Part shown: positions 43,257 through 52,632 of the stretch, piece after piece | How the letters are laid out: every line of letters starts with the position of its first letter | Numbering within the stretch: position 1 is the stretch's first letter | Notes under the pieces: generated by a model | The model's database searches: none | Told to the model about the DNA's origin: nothing | The model's input: the letters and a program-made list of their open reading frames with translations, nothing else | Made by a program: the position numbers and the translations under genes | Assembly (NCBI GenBank): GCA_964391675.1 | Contig: CAYMMX010000006.1 | Location: forward strand, 1 to 64,000 | Source of the DNA: CAYMMX01 sp964391675 | GTDB lineage: Bacteria; Cyanobacteriota; Vampirovibrionia; Gastranaerophilales; Gastranaerophilaceae | Direction of reading: 5' to 3' | Length of the DNA stretch: 64,000 nucleotides

Positions 43257-45707
43257 TCACAAGCAACTGCTATAAGGTAAAGACTTTATAAATTTTTCTA
43301 TAAATTCAAAATCTATATGCCCTAATTTATCAACGGGTAATTTTATCTTATGTTTTTGAACATGCTTTAACCTATATTGTCTACCATAAGAAAACTTAAA
43401 TTTATACTTATTTATTAAGGTTAAGATGAATAAAGCAACATATTTATTTAATTTAAAATTAGGCTTAAGAACTATAATGTTATCATCGCAACAAAAAACA
43501 TAATCCCTGTAAAAACAATTGCAAAACATATCAATTGTTAGACAAGAACTGTATTTATCCATTTCTTCATTTTCTATATAATTACTAATACCTTGATTTT
43601 GATATCCTGCAGTAACCAGGGGTATATTTCCGTCAAGACGGTTTTCTTTTATAAGTCTGTCACCTCGTTCAATTGTAAATAATCCTTTATTTTTTGAATC
43701 TAAATAAAATTCTGCCCACTGTACAGAATCTAAATTCAAATTAATATTGCTTTTAGGAGTTTTTAAATCTGTTTTACCGTAAAATTCGGTCATTAATTCA
43801 AACAAAGTTATTTCATCAATATCTTTGTCAAATAAATTCATTTGAAATTTAACATTAAAAGTTAATCTGTCTTTAATTACTTTTACAAAATCATTTACAT
43901 TTAACTTGTTATAATCAGACATTGAATGTGCCTGAATAAGCCACTCATCATCTGATTTTATTTTTGTTTTTACAAGTTTAAGCCCATCTTGATATTTATC
44001 TGCATTAAATATTCTTTTTAATAAATCTGATTTAATTGAATTCCACTTATTATAAGTATCTGTTCTTCCTTTTGCTTTAGAAAGGACAAATCCATCATCA
44101 TCCAAATCATAAAAAACCACTTCTTGATTTGCATGAGGCTTATTGGTTTCAAATACTGCTATTGCTGTATTTGTTGCAGCATTTGGCATAAATAATTCTT
44201 TTGGCATGTTAATAACATATTTTAGGGTATTATTAGTTAAAATTTGTTTTCTTATTTTATCATCCTTAAAATATGTACTTAAAGGTGCTATAACTACTAC
44301 ATACCTTGAACAATGCGAAATTAACCTTTGGAGAAATTGTATCTCTTTTTTAGTGGGGTCATCCTTATTATCTTTTCCGCCATAAGGGGGGTTTATAAAA
44401 CCTATTGTAGGAATAATTCCTTCATTTTTAAGGTTTTCTAATTCTATATCAGCTTCCTTGGAAAAATAATCACATTTAAAAATCTGCGATTTTCCGTCTC
44501 CACGAAATAACATATTTGAAATAGCTAAAGAAAACATTGTAGAGTTACTTTCAAATCCGATTAATTGTTTTTTCTTTAATTTATTAATTTTATCTGATTT
44601 ATTGGACATTTGGGAACTGTTAATTAATTTTGTCAACTTATTCATTGCAGCAATCAAGAAAGCTCCCGTTCCACAGCAAGAATCCAAAATTATATCATTA
44701 GACTTCAAATCAATTAATTCCGTAAAAAGTTCTGTAATATGACGCGGCGTTAAAACAATTCCTTTTTTAACATTGGCTAACCCGGCATAGCGTAAAAATT
44801 CCTCATAAAATTTTCCTATAACATCATAGTTTAATTCTTTTTTAAATAATGGAATAATTTTTTCCTTTAATTCATTCAATAATTTTATCAATATCTTAGA
44901 ATTATCATTTAATAATTCTTCATTATTCTTAAATGAGGCTAATTCATCAATAAGAATATTTATTTTTGATTCCGGTATATTTTCTCCGGATAAAACCTCT
45001 TTTATTGTATAAGACATTGAGTTTAAAATCATAGAAGGAGACCAACCGTTATAATCATTTCTAAAATCATTCTTTTTATTTCTCTCAAAAAGGCATATCA
45101 TTAATGCAGATAAAAGAATAGGTCTTTTTTGAGAATCAACAGAGCGTAACCATTTATTTACCTTTTTAGATGAAGTAGAAATTTCACTTATCAATTTTTC
45201 TTCGTTAAAATTATCAAAAAGCGATAAATAATCCCTTTCATTCAAAATGTTTGTAATAAGTGACTGCTCTTGAATTCTATTATTTAAAATTACAAAAGTA
45301 CTTACCCTGTGGTTATATTCAGTATTTAAATCCCCTGAAACAGCTACCCCTAAGATTTTCCAACTTCTAAAAAAAGCCTTCAAATCTTCGCTTTGCAAAT
45401 TATCATTTAAAAAAAACTTAAGGTAATGCTTAACACCATCAACAGCATATTTAATCGGTTCGGATAAATTATCAGATGAAGAATGTAGGGAAATATTTGG
45501 CTTTATTTCAACAATTATTAATAATTGTTCATCTTCATTAATATAAATATAATCAGGAAATCCCTGATTATTAGTTTGTTTTTTTGATGCATTTGATAAA
45601 ACAGATTTTATATTATCATTTTTAGGGTAATTTCCCCAGTTTTTTTTATATTCAAGGCTGCTTAAGTAAACACCGATATCAAAATCGTTTTTATCTTTTA
45701 TTGCCAT
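43257..45707 (-). CDS. Single-chain restriction-modification enzyme (N-6 adenine methylase with PD-(D/E)xK nuclease)
   Basis: The 816 residues have three parts. First is an N-terminal nuclease-like region with P51-D52 and E67-x-K69 (GFPDYI...LIIVEIKP). Second is an N-6 adenine methyltransferase core (about 290-540) with the SAM motif LDSCCGTGAFLIAAMNKL and the catalytic NPPYGG. Third is a C-terminal part (about 655-816) with GNIPLVTAGYQNQGIS, CNCFYRDYVFCCDD and ALFILTLI, which resembles a type I specificity half-subunit. This is the layout of type IIG/IIL enzymes that methylate and cut with one polypeptide. It stands alone, with no separate HsdR or HsdS. Confidence 0.88.
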   Translation of the reverse strand: MAIKDKNDFDIGVYLSSLEYKKNWGNYPKNDNIKSVLSNASKKQTNNQGFPDYIYINEDEQLLIIVEIKPNISLHSSSDNLSEPIKYAVDGVKHYLKFFLNDNLQSEDLKAFFRSWKILGVAVSGDLNTEYNHRVSTFVILNNRIQEQSLITNILNERDYLSLFDNFNEEKLISEISTSSKKVNKWLRSVDSQKRPILLSALMICLFERNKKNDFRNDYNGWSPSMILNSMSYTIKEVLSGENIPESKINILIDELASFKNNEELLNDNSKILIKLLNELKEKIIPLFKKELNYDVIGKFYEEFLRYAGLANVKKGIVLTPRHITELFTELIDLKSNDIILDSCCGTGAFLIAAMNKLTKLINSSQMSNKSDKINKLKKKQLIGFESNSTMFSLAISNMLFRGDGKSQIFKCDYFSKEADIELENLKNEGIIPTIGFINPPYGGKDNKDDPTKKEIQFLQRLISHCSRYVVVIAPLSTYFKDDKIRKQILTNNTLKYVINMPKELFMPNAATNTAIAVFETNKPHANQEVVFYDLDDDGFVLSKAKGRTDTYNKWNSIKSDLLKRIFNADKYQDGLKLVKTKIKSDDEWLIQAHSMSDYNKLNVNDFVKVIKDRLTFNVKFQMNLFDKDIDEITLFELMTEFYGKTDLKTPKSNINLNLDSVQWAEFYLDSKNKGLFTIERGDRLIKENRLDGNIPLVTAGYQNQGISNYIENEEMDKYSSCLTIDMFCNCFYRDYVFCCDDNIIVLKPNFKLNKYVALFILTLINKYKFKFSYGRQYRLKHVQKHKIKLPVDKLGHIDFEFIEKFIKSLPYSSCL

Positions 45708-45843
45708 ACTTCCTCTCTAATCCACTTTACTAATGATAAAATAAATAGTTGTAAAAAACAAATTGTAAATATAAATACTCCATGTTTGTTTATATTTATG
45801 TTAACATTCCTAATAAAAACCGTTTAAACCAAAGAAAGATTAT

Positions 45844-47400
45844 ATGGTATCAAAAATAATAACAGCAACAACCATGGGTTTAAATGCCTATAAAATAGAT
45901 GTGGAAGTTGATTTTGTAAATTCACTACCAAATATATCAATTGTGGGATTACCTGATATTGCGGTAAATGAAGCAAAAGAAAGAGTTCGCTCGGCTGTTA
46001 AAAACTCCGGTTTTACATTTCCAGGACAAAGAGTAATAGTTAATTTAGCCCCTGCTGATATAAAAAAAGAAGGAACAAATTTTGATCTGCCTATTGCCGT
46101 AGGAATTTTAACTCGAGGGGGATTCATAAATGAAATCTTTCTTGAAAATACGGCTTTTTTAGGTGAATTATCTCTCGATGGCAGTCTAAGAGGAATAAAC
46201 GGAATTTTACCACTTGTTTCAGGACTTAAAGAACTTGGTATCAAAAAAGTAATAGTACCCCAAGTAAATACTAAAGAAGCTGCGCTAGTAGACGGAATAG
46301 ATGTATATGGTGCAGAATATTTGATAGACGTAATTAATCATTTTAGCGATGATTCTGAGTCTAAATTAATTAAGTCAACAAAAAATATAGAAAATTATCT
46401 TAATGAAAACACCCCAAATACATATATTTATGACTTTAAAGACGTAAAAGGACAACAAAAAGCAAAAAAAGCTCTGGAAATAGCTGCAGCAGGTGCCCAT
46501 AATATACTAATGATGGGGTCTCCCGGATCAGGCAAAACATTAATGGCAAAATGTTTTGCCTCTATACTACCACCTTTAAATATTCAAGAATCACTGGAAT
46601 TAACAAAAATATATAGCATAAGTGGCTTATTGCCATCAGATAAACCTTTAATTACTCAAAGACCTTACCGGGCAGTACATCATTCTGCATCTTCTGTAGG
46701 AATAATCGGAGGTGGAAGCAACCCAAAACCTGGAGAAATAACTCTGGCTCATAGAGGTGTTTTATTCCTTGATGAAATGGTTGAATTTCCAAGAAATGTT
46801 TTGGAAACCTTAAGACAACCTTTAGAAGACGGTGAAGTTACAATCTCTCGTGCCCAAACTTCAATTAAATACCCCGCCGATTTCATGCTGCTTGGGGCTA
46901 TGAATCCTTGTCCTTGCGGCTTTTTAGGCGATAGCCAGAAAAATTGTACCTGTTCTGAATTTCAAATACAAAGATATCGTTCAAGATTATCGGGACCTCT
47001 TCTTGACAGAATTGATTTACAAATTGAAGTGCCAAGACTAACACCGCAAGAGCTTATTAATATGAAAGATTCTTCAGAACCTTCCTGCGAAATAAGAAAA
47101 CGGGTTGTTAACGCCAGAAACATACAATTTCAAAGGTATAAAGGACTAGGAATATTAACTAATTCCGAGCTTAATACTGATTTAATCAAAAAATTCTGTC
47201 AAATAGATAAAGAATCAGAAGATATTCTTAAAAATGCCATTATAAAATTTAATTTGTCAGGAAGAAGTTATGACAGAACTCTAAAACTCGCAAGGACAAT
47301 TGCTGATTTATCCGGTGAAAAAAATATACTTAAAACACATATTGCTCAGGCCCTACAATACAGAACTTTTATTGCTGAAAATATTCATGCCAATCTATAA
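45844..47400 (+). CDS. comM: YifB/ComM-family Mg-chelatase-like AAA+ ATPase
   Basis: ComM is a hexameric branch-migration helicase that helps integrate incoming DNA during natural transformation. The 518 residues show an N-terminal Lon-substrate-like domain (about 1-175: GLPDIAVNEAKERVRSAVKNSGF...NLAPADIKKEG). The AAA+ core has Walker A MMGSPGSGKTLMAK and Walker B GVLFLDEMVEF. A zinc-like cluster lies in MNPCPCGFLGD...CTC, and the C-terminal Mg-chelatase part contains SGRSYDRTLKLARTIADL. It borders the phage-type cluster. Confidence 0.94.
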   Translation: MVSKIITATTMGLNAYKIDVEVDFVNSLPNISIVGLPDIAVNEAKERVRSAVKNSGFTFPGQRVIVNLAPADIKKEGTNFDLPIAVGILTRGGFINEIFLENTAFLGELSLDGSLRGINGILPLVSGLKELGIKKVIVPQVNTKEAALVDGIDVYGAEYLIDVINHFSDDSESKLIKSTKNIENYLNENTPNTYIYDFKDVKGQQKAKKALEIAAAGAHNILMMGSPGSGKTLMAKCFASILPPLNIQESLELTKIYSISGLLPSDKPLITQRPYRAVHHSASSVGIIGGGSNPKPGEITLAHRGVLFLDEMVEFPRNVLETLRQPLEDGEVTISRAQTSIKYPADFMLLGAMNPCPCGFLGDSQKNCTCSEFQIQRYRSRLSGPLLDRIDLQIEVPRLTPQELINMKDSSEPSCEIRKRVVNARNIQFQRYKGLGILTNSELNTDLIKKFCQIDKESEDILKNAIIKFNLSGRSYDRTLKLARTIADLSGEKNILKTHIAQALQYRTFIAENIHANL

Positions 47401-47410
47401 TATATAAAAA

Positions 47411-47463
47411 TGTCCGTAAAAATACTTAAATAAGGTGGAGTAGGTGCTACTGCGGACTTTTCA
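47411..47463 (+). terminator. Terminator-like structure after comM
   Basis: GTCCG and CGGAC form an outer stem enclosing a perfect AGTAG-GTG-CTACT hairpin, followed by TTTTC. It would end comM transcription at the left edge of the phage-type cluster. Confidence 0.5.
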
Positions 47464-47595
47464 AACTTTAATAATGGTTTATACTAAAAATATAAATCAC
47501 GATTGGTTTATAGGTTATTAATTAAGGCTCACGCCCTTTGATGGCAAAGCTATTTATTAATAAAACAGGAAGAGATATGTATATAAGAGGAAATT

Positions 47596-47958
47596 ATGGG
47601 CTATATTCATTGTTGTTCTGGATTAAGAAAAAGTAAAAGCTATTCTATATCTCCTGAAGAAAATTATTCTTATGCTCAAATAGATTATCTGGAAGAATGT
47701 CCTGTATGTGGTCATACAGTAGCTCAAATAACCAGAATAGACTGCGAAAATAATGTCTCTGTATGCAGAAAAATCAATGAAAAAGCCAGAAAGCTGTTTG
47801 AGAAATTAAAAAATAATATCCTCTTTGAAAAAAATAAAGAAAGAAAATTTCTCGAACACTCATCAAAGTTTTTCCTCTACTATAATGAATTTGGAATAAA
47901 GAAAAAATGTTATTCGAATCTAAGTTCATTAAAAATAGGATTATTTGAAAACAAATAA
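47596..47958 (+). CDS. Hypothetical zinc-ribbon-like protein at the start of the phage-type cluster
   Basis: The 120-residue protein has an N-terminal HCC and a central CPVCGH, followed by C-containing segments (IDCENN, SVCRK), suggesting a small zinc-binding fold at about 1-62. The C-terminal half is Lys-rich and helical. AGAGGAAATT precedes the ATG. It lies between comM and the HTH gene and is followed by its own terminator, so it may be an early or regulatory gene of the cluster. I recognise no family. Confidence 0.65.
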   Translation: MGYIHCCSGLRKSKSYSISPEENYSYAQIDYLEECPVCGHTVAQITRIDCENNVSVCRKINEKARKLFEKLKNNILFEKNKERKFLEHSSKFFLYYNEFGIKKKCYSNLSSLKIGLFENK

Positions 47959-48032
47959 AAATATTTTTTAGAATCATAAACCACAACTATCCTAAAACAG
48001 GCCCTTGGCCTTCTAAATTATCTTACTCTACT

Positions 48033-48061
48033 ATGGGGAACTTATGTTTCCCCATTTTTTT
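48033..48061 (+). terminator. Intrinsic terminator after the zinc-ribbon gene
   Basis: ATGGGGAA and TTTCCCCAT pair around CTTATG, followed by TTTTTT. It separates the first small gene from the HTH-headed operon. Confidence 0.85.
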
Positions 48062-48111
48062 ACAAGAAAATACATTAGAAAAAGTCATTTTTTAACGTGT
48101 AGTATTAAGTA

Positions 48112-48121
48112 ACTAGCTAGT
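48112..48121. promoter_or_regulatory. Palindromic operator candidate upstream of the HTH gene
   Basis: ACTAGCTAGT is a perfect 10-nt palindrome 35 nt before the HTH start codon. It lies in the only intergenic space likely to hold the promoter of the particle genes, so it could be the site of the GerE-type regulator. No binding data exist. Confidence 0.3.
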
Positions 48122-48155
48122 GTTGAGAATATAAATAAAATAAATCTAAGGAATT

Positions 48156-48359
48156 ATGATGAATCTATCAAAAAGAGAGTTGGAAGTTCTTGAGTTGATT
48201 AGTCAAGGCTATTCTGATAAAGAAATTGCTTGCAACTTAAAAATATCAGCAAGAACGGTTCAAACACATGTTACAAGAATAGTTATCAAGTTAGGTGCAA
48301 GAAACAGACCAAATGCAGTTGCAAACTATCTCATGCAACATTATATACGAGTCACTTAA
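48156..48359 (+). CDS. GerE/LuxR-type HTH regulator (DNA-binding domain only)
   Basis: The 67 residues are almost exactly one LuxR C-terminal HTH domain: LSKRELEVLELISQGYSDKEIACNLKISARTVQTHVTRIVIKLGARNRPNAV. There is no receiver or ligand domain, as in GerE-like proteins. AAGGAATT precedes the ATGATG start (either Met could initiate). It lies 10 nt upstream of the amidase and heads a co-directional run of particle genes. It probably activates them in response to host state (inference). Phage clusters more often have Cro/CI-type regulators. Confidence 0.88.
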   Translation: MMNLSKRELEVLELISQGYSDKEIACNLKISARTVQTHVTRIVIKLGARNRPNAVANYLMQHYIRVT

Positions 48360-48369
48360 AGGAACATAT

Positions 48370-48870
48370 ATGAAAAGAATAATAATACACTGGACAGCAG
48401 GCGGATATATTCCGACATCTTATGAAAAAGAACGTTATCACTATTTAGTAGATAGCGCAGGTAAAGTACATTGTGGAAAATTCAAGCCGGAAGTAAATTT
48501 AAATTGTAAAAAAGGATTATATGCAATGCATACAGGAGGAGGAAATACAGGTTCAATAGGAGTATCTATGTGTGCAATGGCCGGCTTTAAAGGAAAAAAT
48601 AATCAAGGAATTTTTCCTATTACAAAAATACAGTTTGAAGCAACGATGAAGCTATGTGCAAAGCTTGCTGCAAAATACAATATAAAAACAACAGCTGAAA
48701 ATATTATGACTCATTATGAATTTGGGCAAAAACATCCTAAAACAAGCAGCAATGGGAAAATAGATATTATTTTTATCCCGCCTTATCCATGGATATCAAA
48801 AGATGATATAGGTAGTTTTATTCGCTCAAAAATAAGATGGTATGAAGAAAATTTAAAAGAGGAAAACTAA
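48370..48870 (+). CDS. Phage-type N-acetylmuramoyl-L-alanine amidase (endolysin-like)
   Basis: The ATG at 48370 gives 166 residues and has AAAGGAAC upstream. The fold is that of Amidase_2/PGRP zinc amidases: IIIHWTAGG with the first Zn-His, YHYLVDSAGKVHCGKF, HTGGGNTGSIGVSMCAM with the second His region, and MTHYEFGQKHPKTSSNGKIDI, whose last part supplies the third ligand. There is no signal peptide, as in holin-dependent endolysins. It directly overlaps the next gene (TAATG). Confidence 0.88.
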   Translation: MKRIIIHWTAGGYIPTSYEKERYHYLVDSAGKVHCGKFKPEVNLNCKKGLYAMHTGGGNTGSIGVSMCAMAGFKGKNNQGIFPITKIQFEATMKLCAKLAAKYNIKTTAENIMTHYEFGQKHPKTSSNGKIDIIFIPPYPWISKDDIGSFIRSKIRWYEENLKEEN

Positions 48871-50411
48871 TGCAAACTTATTTTTATAATTTATCAGGAG
48901 GAATAAATCAATCTGCCAGCAAAACTGCTTTGGGACTGGATACAAAAAAATTATACTGGGCTGATGCAAAAAATATCGAAATCCTTCAAAATAATGGTAT
49001 TGCAAGACAAAAGGGGAATATTCTTTTATTTGAATTAACTCAAACAGAAAAAATAATCGCATTACATCCATTAAAAGACGGAACAACCTTTAATTTACTA
49101 ATAGCTACTGAAGCTGGCAATTTGTATGTTTATAACACAAAAAGCCTTAATATTACAAAACTTGATAAGGTAATTGACGGGTCCTCAAAAATAGTATTTA
49201 CAGATTTTTTAGATGGAGTTGTTGCCGGAAGCAAAAGAGATACAATTTTTTATATTAATAATGATAACGGTTATTTAATTGAAAGTTGTAACTTAAAAGA
49301 TGCTAATGATAATGATATTAAAAGCGATGTTGTTAGTGTCTTTGCCGGTAGATTATGGATAGCCGGAGGATCAACTTTGTATTATTCTGCACTTGGAAAA
49401 TACAATGATTTTATAACACAAAATGATGCGGGATATATTAATAATTTTCACTTAGATACAAATAATATAACGGCATTAAAACCTTATAAAGATTATCTGG
49501 CTGTGTATAAAGAGAATTCTGTTTACTTATTATCAGGCACAAGTAGTGAAGATTTCAAAATAATACCTTTTGCAGATAAAGGAACCTACTCAACAAAAAG
49601 TGTTGTTAATGTAAATAATAAACAATATTTTGTAAGTCAAGGTATTTTTTCAATGGAACAAGCCGGTTTGCTAAGTCAAATTCAACTTGGAGATGAAATT
49701 TCATTAAATATTAAGCCTGAATTCGAAAATTTTGATAAATCAAGATTTAATGAAGTTGTTGTAATACATTATAGTAAGAAAAATCAGGTTTGGTACTTCA
49801 TTCCATATAAGAATGATGAATATTTTCATACTATTTGGATCTATAATTATGTGAATCAAGCTTGGTTTAAAAGAAATATTCCGCAAGACATAAGTTCGGT
49901 TTGTTTATTTGATGATTATGTTTTAACAGCTGATAAAAATGGTAAAATTTACAGGGAAGATTTTGGAAATACCTTTAATGGACTAGCCATAGATTTTTTT
50001 TGGAAATCACCTTTTTTAGCTGCAGGTGACTCAAATGTGAGAAAAACTATAGAAGAGTTCTATTTTGTATTAGATGAATCTAATGATAATAATTTTGATT
50101 TTTCTGTTTGTAAAAACTATGACGATACTTATAAAGATGATGAAGATAAGATATATTCCTCTAATTCAACTAATTTAATTTGGGACGGAGACAATTTATC
50201 TTCAAGCTTAAATACTTATTGGAATTACGACACAAATAACTCAAATGAAGAAAACATTTATTCTCTTTGGGCTATAGGTACAAATTCAATACAAAAAGCT
50301 GAAATTTCAGAATCTAATTATTCTGTTCAATTATGTATAAACGGTCAATCATTGGATCAAAACATGGCCATAATAGGATTAGAGTTTAAAGAAGTATATT
50401 TTGACGAATAA
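48870..50411 (+). CDS. Putative podovirus tail-hub / DNA-stabilisation protein (beta-propeller-like)
   Basis: The 513-residue protein is rich in short beta-strand repeats of the propeller type: FNLLIATEAGNLYVYN, IVFTDFLDGVVAG, VVSVFAGRLWIAGGSTLYYSALGKYNDF, YKDYLAVYKENSVYLLSG and IWIYNYVNQAWFKR. This pattern is that of tail nozzle/packaged-DNA stabilisation proteins such as P22 gp10. Identity is by pattern only. It is coupled to the amidase gene and precedes the capsid gene. Confidence 0.6.
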   Translation: MQTYFYNLSGGINQSASKTALGLDTKKLYWADAKNIEILQNNGIARQKGNILLFELTQTEKIIALHPLKDGTTFNLLIATEAGNLYVYNTKSLNITKLDKVIDGSSKIVFTDFLDGVVAGSKRDTIFYINNDNGYLIESCNLKDANDNDIKSDVVSVFAGRLWIAGGSTLYYSALGKYNDFITQNDAGYINNFHLDTNNITALKPYKDYLAVYKENSVYLLSGTSSEDFKIIPFADKGTYSTKSVVNVNNKQYFVSQGIFSMEQAGLLSQIQLGDEISLNIKPEFENFDKSRFNEVVVIHYSKKNQVWYFIPYKNDEYFHTIWIYNYVNQAWFKRNIPQDISSVCLFDDYVLTADKNGKIYREDFGNTFNGLAIDFFWKSPFLAAGDSNVRKTIEEFYFVLDESNDNNFDFSVCKNYDDTYKDDEDKIYSSNSTNLIWDGDNLSSSLNTYWNYDTNNSNEENIYSLWAIGTNSIQKAEISESNYSVQLCINGQSLDQNMAIIGLEFKEVYFDE

Positions 50412-50482
50412 ACCTGCGCCACTTAAATTTCAGATAAATTTAAAATCTGAAAGTATTTACATTAACACGAAAGGGAGAAAAA

Positions 50483-51340
50483 ATGACAGATGAAACATCA
50501 ACAGCTCATTATTCTGCGTTTATACCGGAAATTTGGAGCCAAAAACTAAACAACATGCTTACAAAAAACTGCGTAATGCTTCAATGCGTTAACAAAAATT
50601 ATGAAGGAGAAATTAAAAATCAGGGTGATACTGTAAAAATTATAACACCAGCAACAGTTTCAATCTCTACAGTTACAGATTCTGCTATAACATATAGTGA
50701 ACTAAATCCTACTGAAATAGATCTGGTCATCGACCAAAAAAAATTCTTTGCATTTAAAATCGGAGATATCGCACAAGCCCAAGCAAATCAAGACATAATG
50801 GAAGCACATCTACAAAACGCCAAAAGTGCCATCGAAGAAGTACAAGATTCACATTTATTGGGACAGCATGCATATGTTGATTCTGACAATATTGTAGGCG
50901 GCACAACTCCGGTAACGCTAAATAAAACAACAATCTATTCAAATTTTGTTGATTTAGCTCTTAAACTAAAAAACTCAAATGCTGTTAATAATAATCAAAA
51001 ACCATGGGTGGTAATAAATCCGACTATTGAATCGTATTTACTACAAAGCACTGAGTTCATTAGTGCCTATAATGTTGCAGATGAAACATTACGAGAAGGT
51101 GCTATAGGTCGGATTGCAGGGATGGACGTACTTGTAAGCACAAACTTAACAGAAACCGACGACAAATATTATGTTCTTGCCGGTACAAACGAAGCCATTA
51201 CATTTGCATCTCAATTATCAAAAATCGAAAGCCTCAGAGATAAAGACAGTTTTTCAGACCTTGTAAGGGGTCTTTATTTATACGGAGCTAAAACTGTGCA
51301 ACCGAAATCTTTAGCTAAAATGGTAGTTACAGCCCCTTAG
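50483..51340 (+). CDS. Major capsid protein (HK97-fold, P22/podovirus-like)
   Basis: The 285 residues have the sequence pattern of phage coat proteins: FIPEIWSQKLNNML near the N-terminus, VQGD-like NQGDTVKIITPATVSI, FFAFKIGDIAQAQANQDIMEAHLQNAKSAI (spine-helix region), WVVINPTIESYLLQS and RIAGMDVLVSTNL with YVLAGTNEAITFASQLSKIES. A strong AAAGGGAGAA site lies upstream and an intrinsic terminator behind, which fits high expression. It is the most diagnostic gene of the cluster. Confidence 0.85.
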   Translation: MTDETSTAHYSAFIPEIWSQKLNNMLTKNCVMLQCVNKNYEGEIKNQGDTVKIITPATVSISTVTDSAITYSELNPTEIDLVIDQKKFFAFKIGDIAQAQANQDIMEAHLQNAKSAIEEVQDSHLLGQHAYVDSDNIVGGTTPVTLNKTTIYSNFVDLALKLKNSNAVNNNQKPWVVINPTIESYLLQSTEFISAYNVADETLREGAIGRIAGMDVLVSTNLTETDDKYYVLAGTNEAITFASQLSKIESLRDKDSFSDLVRGLYLYGAKTVQPKSLAKMVVTAP

Positions 51341-51360
51341 CCAAGGGTTTCAATTATAAA

Positions 51361-51398
51361 TAATGCAGCTTAAATTTCTCAAGCTGCATTATTTTTTT
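51361..51398 (+). terminator. Intrinsic terminator after the capsid gene
   Basis: TAATGCAGCTT (51361-51371) and AAGCTGCATTA (51381-51391) form an 11-bp perfect stem, followed by seven T. It probably lowers transcription of the later genes relative to capsid. Confidence 0.9.
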
Positions 51399-51414
51399 AA
51401 AAGAAAGGAGTTTT

Positions 51415-51660
51415 ATGTTTATAAGCTTAAAAGCAACAATAAAAGAATTAGCATATTCTGCAGTAATAATGGCAGAAGAAACACTATCTTCATCAAATGG
51501 ACAAAGCAAAAAAACAGCAGCTATTGAATACATAATTTCAATGCTACCAATACCATCAATGTTTAAATGTATTATTTCAATAATCTTATCAAAATTTATA
51601 GATGAAGCCGTTGAAAATGCTGTTACGTACATGAAAGATATTCAAAATCCGGAGGAATAA
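51415..51660 (+). CDS. Holin-like (LLH-type) small protein
   Basis: The 81 residues (AVIMAEETLSSSNGQSKKTAAIEYIISMLPIP...FIDEAVENAVTYMK) follow the spacing of the cytosolic part of LLH-family phage holins: an AEE motif, a Gly-x-x-Lys-Lys block and a final AVxxA helix. The usual N-terminal membrane span is missing, although the SMFKCIISIILSKF stretch is hydrophobic. It lies between capsid and the scaffold-like gene, with AAAGGAG upstream. Its role in lysis is inferred. Confidence 0.5.
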   Translation: MFISLKATIKELAYSAVIMAEETLSSSNGQSKKTAAIEYIISMLPIPSMFKCIISIILSKFIDEAVENAVTYMKDIQNPEE

Positions 51661-52548
51661 ATGGATAAAGAACATATAAATAATTCATCTTACACCGAAA
51701 CCCAAGATTTACAAACAACTGATGCTGAGGATAAAATTGAAAACTCAACTGAAGAATATGAAAAAAGTCCTTTAATAAAGGATGTTCAAGACAAGGATTA
51801 TAGAGAAAATATTATATCCGAAGACTTACACAATGAAATTCTAAAAAAGCTTGATATTATAAATGATGAAAAAAATAATTCTCAAGCAAAATCTGAATTA
51901 GAAAAAACCAAATTCAATGAAAATTTAGGCAAAATTAAAACTTCAGAATCACTAGTTGAAAATAATCAATTAAAATTAAATTTGAAACAAGATTTTAATA
52001 AAATACAACTGTTAATGAATGCCGGACTAATTAATTCTGCACAAGGACAAAATTTAAAAAAAGAAGTACTTAAAAAAACGTTTGATAAGCTAGTACAAAC
52101 AGAAAAAATTAGACGGAATTTAACTAAACTTTCAGTGAGTAATAATATACCATTAAATAAATCAAGTATAACTAACGGCATACAAGAGTTTAATAACGAA
52201 AATCCAAGTTTTTTTGATACAGAAGGAAGAAAAGAAGTCTTAAACTATTTAACGTCAGCTAATATAAAACTTGGTAAAGATGAAGTTAAGAAGATATCAG
52301 ATATTATAAGGTCAATTGAAAAAATTGCTATTAACAGATATCTTCAAAAAACGACTCACGAGAAGAATCTAAAAGAATCAAATGAAACCGCCAAACAAAA
52401 ATTAAAAGCAAATGCTCAAAAAAACGGTATAAATACAAATTTCTCAAGAACTTTTACTCGTGAACAAATCGGTAACATGAGTGGTGCGGAGTTCGCAAAG
52501 TATGAGTCCGTAATAATGGATCAACTAAAAAAAGGACAAATACGATAA
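51661..52548 (+). CDS. Scaffold-like phage protein
   Basis: The 295-residue product is very hydrophilic and helical. It has an acidic N-terminus (1-60), a Lys/Gln/Asn-rich middle and a C-terminus FTREQIGNMSGAEFAKYESVIMDQLKKGQIR. Acidic helical proteins with this kind of short C-terminal motif next to the coat gene are typically capsid scaffolding proteins. It starts immediately after the preceding stop codon. A terminator-like hairpin lies at 52560-52615. Other structural roles are possible. Confidence 0.55.
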   Translation: MDKEHINNSSYTETQDLQTTDAEDKIENSTEEYEKSPLIKDVQDKDYRENIISEDLHNEILKKLDIINDEKNNSQAKSELEKTKFNENLGKIKTSESLVENNQLKLNLKQDFNKIQLLMNAGLINSAQGQNLKKEVLKKTFDKLVQTEKIRRNLTKLSVSNNIPLNKSSITNGIQEFNNENPSFFDTEGRKEVLNYLTSANIKLGKDEVKKISDIIRSIEKIAINRYLQKTTHEKNLKESNETAKQKLKANAQKNGINTNFSRTFTREQIGNMSGAEFAKYESVIMDQLKKGQIR

Positions 52549-52559
52549 ACGAAAAATGA

Positions 52560-52615
52560 TTAATAGGAAATTGAAAATAGTTTTAAACCTATTTTACTTT
52601 TTCCTATTTTCATTT
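52560..52615 (+). terminator. Terminator-like stem after the scaffold-like gene
   Basis: ATAGGAAA pairs with TTTCCTAT and GAAAATAG with CTATTTT inside it, ending in a T-rich tail. The stem is AU-rich, so its strength is uncertain. Confidence 0.5.
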
Positions 52616-52632
52616 TCTAAAAAGGAGAAAAA

